This document shows positions 49,424 through 57,541 of a DNA stretch of 64,000 bases, one piece after another (the first letter of the stretch is position 1; every line of letters starts with the position of its first letter). The notes below the pieces were generated by a model, which had not been told where the DNA came from, did no database searches, and worked only from the letters and a program-made list of their open reading frames with translations. Source of the DNA: Fibrobacteria bacterium (GTDB lineage: Bacteria; Fibrobacterota; Fibrobacteria; UBA5070); assembly GCA_020633825.1 (NCBI GenBank), contig JACKCV010000003.1:186001-250000 (forward strand), read 5' to 3'. A program made the position numbers and the translations under genes.

Positions 49424-50115
49424 CCACGCGCCCGGCGTGGATCGCACTTCTTGCCGGCGTGTTCCCCCTGCTCTCGCTGGGGGCCTGCGCGGAGCGCGAC
49501 AATCCCTTCGACCCGATCAATCTCGGTCTGGTTCCCGCCCCCTCGGACACCCCCCCCCGCGTCGCCCCGGAACCTCGCCCGTCGGCCACCTCGCTGGTGG
49601 TCGACCCGGATTCCGCGTGCCGGGATTGCCTCCAATACGGCAACGTGGGAGCGGCCCTCGCCGACGCCCACCCCGGGGATACGATCTGGATCCAAGGTGG
49701 CCGCACCTACCCGGTCGACCTCCTCAACGTCTCCCGGGGAGGAACGTTCCTCGCGCGGCTTGTCATCCAAGCCTTCGGCGGCGAGGCTCGTTTCATTCCC
49801 TCCAAGGCCGGAGTCCAGAACCTCCTGCGCTTGGACCAACCCTATGTGGAATTCCGCAACCTCGCCTTCGTAGGGGCGGAAGGCGATGGAATCCTGGTGA
49901 ACAACGTCGAGGGTCCGGTCGTGTTCGACAGCGTGCGCATCGATTCCTGCGGAATCTCCGGGCGCGGAAGCGCCCTGCGCGCCGGACCGGCCGGAGTCCT
50001 CCTTTCCCTGCGGCACGTCCGTCTGCGGCACAACGCCTCCTACCCCGCCTTGTGGCTCGATCCGGGAGTGGTGATCGACGACTCGGTGGATGTCGTCACC
50101 GAACCACGCCCCTGA
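49420..50115 (+). CDS. Beta-helix-like lipoprotein
   Basis: This 231-residue protein has a lipobox (LLSLGAC, cysteine near residue 22) and a mature part that resembles right-handed parallel beta-helix proteins: VVDPDSACRDCLQYGNVGAA, GDTIWIQGGRTYPVDLLNVS, YVEFRNLAFVGAEGDGILVN and VVFDSVRIDSCGISGRGSAL. No ATG, GTG or TTG sits upstream of the signal in a sensible place. CTG at 49420 overlaps the FecR stop as CTGA and follows GGAGG, so it is used here. It may be the output or target of the sigma/FecR module. Confidence 0.6.
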   Translation: MTTRPAWIALLAGVFPLLSLGACAERDNPFDPINLGLVPAPSDTPPRVAPEPRPSATSLVVDPDSACRDCLQYGNVGAALADAHPGDTIWIQGGRTYPVDLLNVSRGGTFLARLVIQAFGGEARFIPSKAGVQNLLRLDQPYVEFRNLAFVGAEGDGILVNNVEGPVVFDSVRIDSCGISGRGSALRAGPAGVLLSLRHVRLRHNASYPALWLDPGVVIDDSVDVVTEPRP

Positions 50116-50202
50116 ACCCGGTAGGGCCGGCGGAAACCGCTGGTGCTACCTTTGACATCTCGTCTCGATCCTCCTTCGCCCACGACCGGAGCGCCGCACG
50201 CG

Positions 50203-51015
50203 ATGCCACTTTCCGAAGAACAGCTGGAGCGCTACCTCCGCCACCTCGTCCTCGATGAAATCGGGGGGCGCGGGCAGGAACGCCTGCTGGCCTCCCGGGT
50301 CCTGGTCATCGGGGTCGGTGGATTGGGCTCCCCCGCGGCCCTCTACCTGGCGGCCGCCGGGGTCGGTCACATCTCCATCTGCGACGGGGACGCGGTCGAT
50401 CGCACCAACCTGCAGAGGCAGGTCATCCACCACACCTCGGACCTCGGGGAACGCAAGGTCGTTTCCGCCGCGGCCAAGATGCGGGACATCAATCCCGACA
50501 TCCGCGTCGAGGAGCACGATGTCTTCCTCGACCACGAGAACATCCTCGGACTGGTGTCGGACCACGACTTCGTGCTCGACTGCACCGACGGGTTCCCCAT
50601 CAAGTTCCTGATCAACGACGCCTGCGTGCTGGCGAACAAGCCGTTCAGCCACGCCGGGGTCCTGCGCTGGGAAGGGCAGACGATGACCTGCCTCCCGTGG
50701 AGATCGGCGACCTACCGTTGCGTCTTCGGCGACGCCCCCCCCGCGGGATCCATTCCGACCTGCGCCCAGGCGGGGGTGCTGGGCGCCATGGCCGGGACCT
50801 TGGGCACGCTCCAGGCGACCGAAGCCATCAAGTACCTCCTGGGCGTCGGGGAACTCCTGGAAAACCGCCTCTACGTCCATGACGCGCTGCGCATGCGACC
50901 ACGAACGGTCGCCGTTCGCCGAGACCCCCGCTGGGAGCCTGGCGCTCCCCATCCGGACATCCGGAAACTCCAACCACTCGACAACTCCCCTCATTGTTCT
51001 CCGAGGACCTCATGA
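50203..51015 (+). CDS. E1-like MoeB/ThiF/HesA adenylyltransferase
   Basis: This 270-residue enzyme has the ATP-binding GVGGLGS (residues 37-43), DGDAVDRTNLQRQ (61-73), DCTDG (126-130) and the candidate catalytic cysteine C187 in PTCAQAGVLGAM. It would adenylate the C-terminal glycine of a ubiquitin-like sulfur carrier or modifier. The CxxC zinc pairs of E. coli MoeB are missing: only one cysteine (YRCVF) is near the first pair and none near the second, so it is not typical MoeB. No sulfur-carrier gene is nearby. The stop overlaps the metalloprotease start (ATGA). Confidence 0.85.
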   Translation: MPLSEEQLERYLRHLVLDEIGGRGQERLLASRVLVIGVGGLGSPAALYLAAAGVGHISICDGDAVDRTNLQRQVIHHTSDLGERKVVSAAAKMRDINPDIRVEEHDVFLDHENILGLVSDHDFVLDCTDGFPIKFLINDACVLANKPFSHAGVLRWEGQTMTCLPWRSATYRCVFGDAPPAGSIPTCAQAGVLGAMAGTLGTLQATEAIKYLLGVGELLENRLYVHDALRMRPRTVAVRRDPRWEPGAPHPDIRKLQPLDNSPHCSPRTS

Positions 51016-51887
51016 AGGACCACCGAAGCGCTCCGCGAACTTCCCAGCTCGGCTGGGACATGGACCACATCTGGCTGCTCCGCGAGATGTCGTGGGATCT
51101 CCAGGGGGAATGGCGGACCGCCGACGGACGCTGGATGCCCCTGTGCGGCCACGTGGTGGTCGAAGACGGGCTGGCGCGATGGATCCTCGACGACGAGGAG
51201 GCGCCGCAACGCTCCGTCACCATCCATCCCGGAGGCGGGAACCGCGCGATCACCCGCATCGACATCCAGACGGAATCCGTCTCGCTGTCGGGAACCCTGC
51301 GCTCCTTCGGGGCCCGCCAGGATCTGACCGCCTTCGCCGGCAGCTGGAACCTCGCGGAGACCGCCCTGCAGCGGGCGGACGGATCCGTGGAGATCGACGG
51401 GATCTTCACCCGCCTGGGGGAGGTCCGCGACGCCTGGAGATGGGTGCTGCGCCCGAGGCCCCTGAACGAGACCTGGAGGATTCCCCGCCGCATCGTCGAG
51501 GAGATGATCGCCAGGGCGAAGGAAGGCGCACCCATCGAGCAATGCGGACTTCTGGTGGGCGTCCCCGCGGAACATCGCGTCACCTCCCACATCCCCATGA
51601 CCAACGCCGACCAGTCCGTGGACCATTTCACCATGGATCCGACGGAGCAGTTCCGTGCCGCCAAATCCCTTCGCGGAACCTCCACCGAGATCGTGGGCGC
51701 CTGGCACAGCCATCCCTACAGTCCCGCCAGGCTCTCCGACGAAGACGTATCGCATGCCCACGACGAAACCGCTCTGCACGGACTGGTCTCCCTGATGGAA
51801 CCGGAAAACCCGGCCTTCCAGCTCTTCCGGGTGGTCGGGGGCCGGGTGTCGAATCTCCGCATCGAACTCGTGGACGACATGGCCTGA
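51012..51887 (+). CDS. JAMM/MPN metalloprotease with novel N-terminal domain
   Basis: This 291-residue protein has a C-terminal JAMM domain (about 155-290). E176 is in IEQCGLLVG, and the metal motif H232-S-H234-x7-S242-x2-D245 is complete (HSHPYSPARLSDED). JAMM proteins of this class remove peptides or amino acids from ubiquitin-like proteins or sulfur carriers. The N-terminal 150 residues (WDMDHIWLLREMSWDLQGEW, DGRWMPLCGHVVVEDG, SVSLSGTLRSFGARQDL) are beta-rich and unrecognised. Overlap with the E1-like gene implies a shared pathway. GAGG lies upstream of ATG 51012. Confidence 0.85.
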   Translation: MKDHRSAPRTSQLGWDMDHIWLLREMSWDLQGEWRTADGRWMPLCGHVVVEDGLARWILDDEEAPQRSVTIHPGGGNRAITRIDIQTESVSLSGTLRSFGARQDLTAFAGSWNLAETALQRADGSVEIDGIFTRLGEVRDAWRWVLRPRPLNETWRIPRRIVEEMIARAKEGAPIEQCGLLVGVPAEHRVTSHIPMTNADQSVDHFTMDPTEQFRAAKSLRGTSTEIVGAWHSHPYSPARLSDEDVSHAHDETALHGLVSLMEPENPAFQLFRVVGGRVSNLRIELVDDMA

Positions 51888-52012
51888 TCCCGAACCTTCC
51901 GACGCCGAGGCCGGATCGGGAAACCGGTGCGCGGATTCGGAGGGAAGCGAGCCCTGTTTCCGCAGGCCTCGCGCGCTGGGGGGAGCGATCCCCTGGTTCG
52001 CGAAGGCCCCTT

Positions 52013-53170
52013 CTAGAAGTAGCGGGCCAGGAGTTTCCGGGAGGCCATGAAATATTCCACGCCCGAGGCCACGGTGACCAGGGCCACGATCCACATCAGG
52101 CTTCGAGGGGCGATGCTCCAGAACACACGCCACGGCTCCCATTGGATGTGCAGATCGCGCAGGATCCCGTCGGCGCATCCGAAGACCAGGATGGCGATGG
52201 TCACGCCGATCTGGATCCCCGTCTTCCACTTGCCCGAACGCCGCGCCGCGATGACCTCCCCTTCGCCGGCGGCGAGCGTCCGCAGCGTCTCCACGGCCGA
52301 TTCGCGATAGAAGATCAAGGCCACGATCGTGACGCTCGCCCAACCACTGCCGAGGAAACAAAGGAACATCGTCATGGTGGCCACCTTGTCGGACCAGGGA
52401 TCGAGGTATTTGCCCAAGGTGGTGACCTGCCCGTACTTGCGGGCGACATGGCCGTCGAGCCAATCGGTGACGGCACTGGAAATGGCCATCAACAGCGCCA
52501 GAATCTGGAAGACCAGATGGTTGTTGGAGAAGCTCGCGTCGCCGTCGTAGAAGAACACAGCGATGAACACCGGGGCCAGGATGATGCGGGACAGGGTGAT
52601 CTGGGTGGCCGCGGTGAGGTGGGAGCGCGTATTGGGATCGCGCAGATGGCGCAGGGTGAAGGTCAGGGAGGAGACGGCGCACAGGAGAAGGCTCAATCCC
52701 GTGGCCAGACTGTCCCAAGGCCGCAGATCGAGGATCTCGGACAGGAGAGTGACGAACACCGAAAGATGGGCGAGGCCCTGCCAGATGTCCCGGCGAAGGG
52801 GGGGCAATTTGGCGCGATGGCGGGACAGGATGAACACGAACCCCAGGACGTAGCGGATCCCCAAGGCGACCGCCAACGCGGTCAGGAGCCAGGGAAAGGG
52901 CTCCCATTCGTCGACCATCAACCGCTGTGCGAGGAACCACAGGGCGGTGAGCAACCCCAGGCGCTCGGCGGCGCCGACCCAGAACTTGGGCAGGTTCCCC
53001 AGCCGAGTGGAAGGCACGAATTGCCGCAGACTCAACCGCACGACCAGCATGAACGCCACCAGGACGGCCGCCTCGCGATCCCCTTGGAACGGCACGAGAC
53101 CGATCACGGGGATCCACAGGAGCGCCAAGGCGATCTGCACGGGAAGATTCCAACGTCGGACGATATTCAT
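52013..53170 (-). CDS. CDP-alcohol phosphatidyltransferase with long N-terminus
   Basis: This 385-residue membrane protein has a C-terminal domain (about residue 195 on) of the PgsA type. The motif DWLDGHVARKYGQVTTLGKY plus LDPWSDK fits D-x2-DG-x2-AR-x8-G-x3-D-x3-D, the metal and substrate site of enzymes joining CDP-diacylglycerol to an alcohol, most likely glycerol 3-phosphate. The first 190 residues hold about five further hydrophobic segments (IALALLWIPVIGLVPFQ, AAVLVAFMLVVRLSLR and others), roughly doubling the usual length; their role is unknown. It overlaps recN as ATGA. Confidence 0.85.
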   Translation of the reverse strand: MNIVRRWNLPVQIALALLWIPVIGLVPFQGDREAAVLVAFMLVVRLSLRQFVPSTRLGNLPKFWVGAAERLGLLTALWFLAQRLMVDEWEPFPWLLTALAVALGIRYVLGFVFILSRHRAKLPPLRRDIWQGLAHLSVFVTLLSEILDLRPWDSLATGLSLLLCAVSSLTFTLRHLRDPNTRSHLTAATQITLSRIILAPVFIAVFFYDGDASFSNNHLVFQILALLMAISSAVTDWLDGHVARKYGQVTTLGKYLDPWSDKVATMTMFLCFLGSGWASVTIVALIFYRESAVETLRTLAAGEGEVIAARRSGKWKTGIQIGVTIAILVFGCADGILRDLHIQWEPWRVFWSIAPRSLMWIVALVTVASGVEYFMASRKLLARYF

Positions 53171-54825
53171 GTTCCCCTCTCCCGCAGCAACGAACTCGCG
53201 TGGACCCGGACGGCCGGATCGTCCGGACGGCCGAGCATACGGCACAGTTCTTCGATGCGCTCCTCGTGGCCCAAGGCATCGACCTCGGAATAGGTGCGCC
53301 CTTCGATGGTTCGCTTGGCCATGGCCAGGTGTCGATCCGCCGCGGCCGCGACCTGATGCAGATGGGTGATCGAAATGATCTGCCGTCCCTGGGCCAGCTG
53401 CCGGAGGGAATCCCCCACCGAATGGGCCACGGTTCCCGAAAGCCCGGCATCGACCTCGTCGAACACGAGAAGACCCACGGGATCCACCCCGGCCAGGCAC
53501 GACTCGATGGCCAGCATGATGCGGCTGGCCTCCCCGCCGGAGGCGACTTCGGCGAGATCCCTCCACCCCTCTCCGGGGTTGGGACACAATTCGAACACCG
53601 CCTTGACCAGTCCGTCCCGACCAGGCTGGTCGAGGGTTTGGAATCGAGTCCGCAGGGCGGCTCCGGTCATGCCCAAGCCTTGCAGCCGCTCGGTCACCTC
53701 GGCGTCGAGTCTGGTGGCGGAGTCCCGCTGAAGGGTTTCCAGCTTGGCGCCCAGGGACTTCACTTTATCAAGCGTTTGACGCGCCCGCCCCCGCAACCGG
53801 GCGACCAGCTGAGGGCCTTCGTCGGCCTCGTCGAGACGTTGGCGCATGGACTCCCGCAGGGCGACCAGACCGGAGACATCGGTGCGATGGCGGGCGCAAA
53901 GACGTTGCAACCGGGCCAAGCGCGCGTTCAACCGGTCGATTTCCGCCGGATCCGCCTCCTCGGGCACGTCCAGGGCATCGGCATCGGCAGCCGCCTGGAC
54001 CAGAGCTTCGCGAGCCTGTTCCACCGATGCCACCACCTGGGCCAGACCGGCGTGGATCGCGGCGTGTTTCCCGGCCAGCCGCGCGGCCTGGGACAGGGCC
54101 TTCTCGACGGCCTCCGACGACAGCGCCTGCCGGATCCGGATGAGGTCTTCGGAAATCTTTCCCGCCTGGCTCAGGATCCCCAATCGGGTTTCCAGCTCGA
54201 CCTCCTCTCCGGCGACGGGTTTGATCTCGTCGAGGTCGCGTAGCTGGAATTCGAGATATTCCCGGTCCCGTGCGGCCGATTCCCCGCGGGCCTGGGCCTC
54301 TTCGGCTTCGGATTCCAGCCTCTTCCATTCCTGGAAGACGGTGCGGTAGTCCGCAAGGGCCTGGTCGGCTCCTCCGAGGGACACGAGGATGCCGGCGTGG
54401 TTGTCCTCGTTGAACAGCCTCTGCTCGGCATGCTGACCGTGGAGATCGAACAGCAGACGGGAAAGCGCTTGCAGGTCCTTCAGGGAGGCGTTGACCGACC
54501 CGATGCGCACCCGCGAGCGTCCCTGCGCGCTCACCTCCCGGGTGAGCAGCAATTCCCCGTCTTCGAGATCGGCTCCGATTTCCTGCAGACGCGCATCGAG
54601 TCGGGGATCGGGGGTGGGACGAAACCGAGCCTGGACGAGGGCCTTTTCGGCTCCCCGACGCACCAGATCCGCTTCCGCACGCCCCCCTTGCAGGAGACGA
54701 AGTGCCGATAGGAAGACGGTCTTGCCGGCACCGGTTTCTCCGGTGAGGACATTCAGACCCGATGCGAACTCCGCCTGGGCGTTGGCGAAGATGGCAAGAT
54801 CCCGGATGGAGATTTCAAGAAGCAC
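53167..54825 (-). CDS. recN: DNA repair protein RecN
   Basis: This 552-residue SMC-like ATPase acts in double-strand-break repair. The Walker A GETGAGKT is at residues 29-36 after LEISIRDLAIFANAQAEF. The long middle coiled coil (EEAQARGESAARDREYLEFQ and onward) is typical. The C-terminal signature VASGGEASRIMLAIESCL and the Walker B LLVFDEVDAGLSG complete the ATPase, followed by IISITHLHQVAAAADRHLA. The start is GTG at 54825: no ATG is in frame, and a TATCTT box sits 7 nt upstream. It overlaps the phosphatidyltransferase gene. Confidence 0.96.
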   Translation of the reverse strand: MLLEISIRDLAIFANAQAEFASGLNVLTGETGAGKTVFLSALRLLQGGRAEADLVRRGAEKALVQARFRPTPDPRLDARLQEIGADLEDGELLLTREVSAQGRSRVRIGSVNASLKDLQALSRLLFDLHGQHAEQRLFNEDNHAGILVSLGGADQALADYRTVFQEWKRLESEAEEAQARGESAARDREYLEFQLRDLDEIKPVAGEEVELETRLGILSQAGKISEDLIRIRQALSSEAVEKALSQAARLAGKHAAIHAGLAQVVASVEQAREALVQAAADADALDVPEEADPAEIDRLNARLARLQRLCARHRTDVSGLVALRESMRQRLDEADEGPQLVARLRGRARQTLDKVKSLGAKLETLQRDSATRLDAEVTERLQGLGMTGAALRTRFQTLDQPGRDGLVKAVFELCPNPGEGWRDLAEVASGGEASRIMLAIESCLAGVDPVGLLVFDEVDAGLSGTVAHSVGDSLRQLAQGRQIISITHLHQVAAAADRHLAMAKRTIEGRTYSEVDALGHEERIEELCRMLGRPDDPAVRVHASSLLRERGT

Positions 54826-54832
54826 GAGGAAA

Positions 54833-54838
54833 AAGATA
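54833..54838 (-). promoter_or_regulatory. -10 hexamer TATCTT before recN
   Basis: TATCTT on the minus strand, then a 7-nt spacer (TTTCCTC) and the GTG at 54825. Confidence 0.55.
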
Positions 54839-54877
54839 TGAACAAATGAGCATTTCCCCGCAATGCTCCCGGACAAG

Positions 54878-55735
54878 TCAGCCCGGGGATTCCTGGGGGG
54901 CGGTCGGCGCCAGCACGACCCGGGGGGGCATCGGACAGGCGTCGACGCAAAGGAGCGGCTCCAGCTCCAGCAGACACACGACATCGAGGGCGTTGTGCAG
55001 CATCACCTGGGCGAGCAGACGTCCGTCCCGGTGCGCCAACCAATCGACATACGCTTGGGGGATGTACCCGGAAGGCAGATCGCTTTCCCTCCACCGACCG
55101 CAGAGATGCCTTTCCAGGGTGACCAATCGACAGGAGGGCAACACCCCCCGATAATGCTCCTGGGCGCGATCGAACAGGTCCAGATGGCTCTCGAGGACCG
55201 GTGGTTTGAGATGATGGACCTTCCAGCGGCTGAGCAGGAAGGGCCAATCGTTCTTGGATCCCGAATACGACACCAGATTGGGCCGTTGCTGGACCATTTC
55301 CGTCACCAGGTGCAACCAAGCCTTCTCCTCGGAGTGGTCCCGCGCGAGCGCCTGCCAAAGCCTCCACTCGGATCCATCGTGGAAGACCGCTCCGAACAGG
55401 AATCCGGGTTGCCCCCGGCCACCTTGGGTTTCGATGTCGAACCACATGCGCGAGGGATCGATCGGAGGCAGGGTCGGCATGGGCGACCAGAATTCCTCCA
55501 GAGGGCGATCCAGCAGCCACAACGGGCCGAACGGGGTTTGCACCTCGTGCCCCTCGACGATTTCCTCCAGCCGCATGGGCCGATCCTCGGCGAGTTCGAA
55601 GAGGACGAAGGTTTCGCGATCCGCTCGGGCGTAGGGGGGCCGGTCGTTTTCGTCGGACTTCCGATCCTTCTCCACCGCACGACGGAGCCCCCAGGGAGCC
55701 TTGGATTCCAGAGCGTGGACCAACCGGGCCACCAC
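54878..55735 (-). CDS. RNase H-fold (YprB-like) nuclease domain protein
   Basis: This protein of about 285 residues has an exonuclease-like RNase H fold: MWFDIETQGGRGQPGFLFGA (first acidic pair DxE), LVSYSGSKNDWPFLLSRW (second motif), HLDLFDRAQEHYRGVLPSCR (third, HxDLF) and LLAQVMLHNALDVVCLLELE (HNxxDV). This order matches YprB-like DEDD nucleases. The N-terminal 90 residues are a separate region. The listed start is GTG 55735. An AGGAGAG lies upstream after the FapA stop, and 6 nt after it the codon is ATC (55780), which would extend the frame by 15 codons. Confidence 0.75.
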   Translation of the reverse strand: MVARLVHALESKAPWGLRRAVEKDRKSDENDRPPYARADRETFVLFELAEDRPMRLEEIVEGHEVQTPFGPLWLLDRPLEEFWSPMPTLPPIDPSRMWFDIETQGGRGQPGFLFGAVFHDGSEWRLWQALARDHSEEKAWLHLVTEMVQQRPNLVSYSGSKNDWPFLLSRWKVHHLKPPVLESHLDLFDRAQEHYRGVLPSCRLVTLERHLCGRWRESDLPSGYIPQAYVDWLAHRDGRLLAQVMLHNALDVVCLLELEPLLCVDACPMPPRVVLAPTAPQESPG

Positions 55736-55795
55736 CCGCGCCGTGCGCTCCCGGGCGCTGATTTCGTTCTCGTCGACGATGGGACTCTCTCCTGT

Positions 55796-57424
55796 TCAGG
55801 CCCGCCGCGTCTCGATTTCGTCATCCTTGATCGAGAGCCGCACGGGTGGCGATAACTGGTCGATCGGAACGACCTTCCTGAAAATATGCAACTCGGTGCC
55901 CATGAAGATCTGCCGACGCACCGTCACCGACCCCTCGCGGACGCGATCGGCCGACAGAAGTTCGTTGCATTCCGCCCGTCGCTTCTCGATCTGGCGAAAC
56001 CGTTCGGTGATCGCGGCATACTGCTGCAAGGCCTCCTGGGCGTCGTCTCGGGCGCGTCCCAGGAGGCCCCCTCCCGAAGAAACCCTCTGGCGAATCGCCA
56101 GGACCTTGGGCTCGAGAATTTCCCGCAGCGGCGCGAGCTTGCGTTCTTCGATGCTCATCTTCTCCAGCTCGGCCATGGCGTCCTCTTCCTCCGGCACACC
56201 GAGTTTCACCTTGGTGGGCGTCCCGGCCGAGGTCCCGAGGACTTCCACCTCGAGTTCCTTGTACACGAAAGTCTCCCCCCCCACCAGGACCCCTCCACGG
56301 GGGAACTTGAGGATCGGGCAGCGGACGATGCAGTGCTGGAGGTACTTGCCGGGCTCGAGGGTGCCGCCGCATTCGATGGTGGCCTCGTGCGCGAACCCGA
56401 GATGGATGTCCGTGGCGGCCTTGAGTTCGCCACCGAAGACTCCCCCCCGGATCTGGATGAATCCTCTCTGCGAGCTGATGTTCGCCCCTTCGGCGGTCCC
56501 TTGGATCACCACGTCTCCGCCGGCATGGATCTGGAATCCGGAAGGAACGTTGCCCCCGATCTCGACGGCCCCGTGGTACTTGATGTTGCCGACGGAGAGG
56601 TCGAGATCCCCCTTCACCTGGAAGACATGGCCGACATGGATGCGACCGTCGCGACCTCGATAGAGGTACCCGTCGCAAGCGGCTTCGGCCACGTCCGGGC
56701 AATCCGATCGCAAACGGCATCCGGCGGGCGCCGCCAATCGGGCGTCCTTGCCTTTGCGGGCCTGGATGGTCCGTCCGGCGAGATCCCGCCCGTCGACGGC
56801 GACGACCCCGGGATGCCGGATGTAGAGGGCGGTCCCCTCCGAGATTTCGGGTAGGCGGCCCCGATCGTGGAAATCGACCGTCCCGTCCTCCGCGGGCTGC
56901 GGCAGGACGAGATCCTCGAATTTCACCAGGCACTCCACGTTGGTGTCGGTTCCATGCACGGGCTCCAGGCCGTGCGCGACCGCCACGAAGTCCTCGATGG
57001 GGTTTTCCAGGATCTGCGCGATCTTCTCGCGATCGACCCCGAAGGACACGTCGTGGCGAAGCAGGATCTGGCAGATCTCCTCCACGGTCCCCACGCGGCC
57101 CTGCTCGGCCATCAATTCGTACTGGATCAGGACCTTCGCCACCAACCCTTCCTTCTCGACCACCGCCACGACATTGGGAACGTCGTCCCGGAACTCGAAA
57201 GGCTTTCCGACTTCCGTCCACTCCTGGACGTGTTCGCGCAGCACCCCCATGATCGCGGGGATGTTCGCATTGACGATCCCCGCCGACAGGAATCCGCGGA
57301 TGAGATCCTGTTCCCCCGGAAGATCCGTGAAATCGACGGAGCGGACCGACGCCCCGTCGGGACGATTCTGCCATTGCAAGAACTGACGCAGGTAGGCGAA
57401 GCCGAAGCTGGGATCGACACTCAT
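55796..57424 (-). CDS. FapA (DUF342) family protein
   Basis: This 542-residue cytoplasmic protein has the FapA core: LYIRHPGVVAVDGRDLAGRT, VGNIKYHGAVEIGGNVPSGF, IHAGGDVVIQGTAEGANISS and FIQIRGGVFGGELKAATDIH, a right-handed helix of hexapeptide-like turns. A coiled coil follows (EEEDAMAELEKMSIEERKLA to AITERFRQIEKRRAECNELL). The N-terminal 170 residues are divergent. FapA proteins are linked to flagella, pili or polysaccharide control; the prepilin peptidase gene just upstream suggests a pilus or secretion link. The ATG has no ribosome binding site and overlaps a minimal frame (Met-His-Thr-stop) as ATGA. Confidence 0.82.
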   Translation of the reverse strand: MSVDPSFGFAYLRQFLQWQNRPDGASVRSVDFTDLPGEQDLIRGFLSAGIVNANIPAIMGVLREHVQEWTEVGKPFEFRDDVPNVVAVVEKEGLVAKVLIQYELMAEQGRVGTVEEICQILLRHDVSFGVDREKIAQILENPIEDFVAVAHGLEPVHGTDTNVECLVKFEDLVLPQPAEDGTVDFHDRGRLPEISEGTALYIRHPGVVAVDGRDLAGRTIQARKGKDARLAAPAGCRLRSDCPDVAEAACDGYLYRGRDGRIHVGHVFQVKGDLDLSVGNIKYHGAVEIGGNVPSGFQIHAGGDVVIQGTAEGANISSQRGFIQIRGGVFGGELKAATDIHLGFAHEATIECGGTLEPGKYLQHCIVRCPILKFPRGGVLVGGETFVYKELEVEVLGTSAGTPTKVKLGVPEEEDAMAELEKMSIEERKLAPLREILEPKVLAIRQRVSSGGGLLGRARDDAQEALQQYAAITERFRQIEKRRAECNELLSADRVREGSVTVRRQIFMGTELHIFRKVVPIDQLSPPVRLSIKDDEIETRRA

Positions 57425-57541
57425 GTGTGCATGATCGCATTTCCCGACCCGGAATGTGAAGAGGAGGATGGGAAACTCCTCGCTCGCGCCTGGACCGCCG
57501 TGCCGGGAGGCCGGATCCGGGTGCCCTCGGACGCCTGGAGC

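Noticed and set aside
50116..52012. A ubiquitin-like or sulfur-carrier gene next to the E1-JAMM pair
   Set aside because: The flanking gaps (50116-50202 and 51888-52012) hold no frame ending in Gly-Gly of suitable size.
55735..55780. Calling ATC at 55780 as the start of the RNase H-fold protein
   Set aside because: ATC is extremely rare as a start. The GTG at 55735 is listed, and the oddity is reported as a finding instead.
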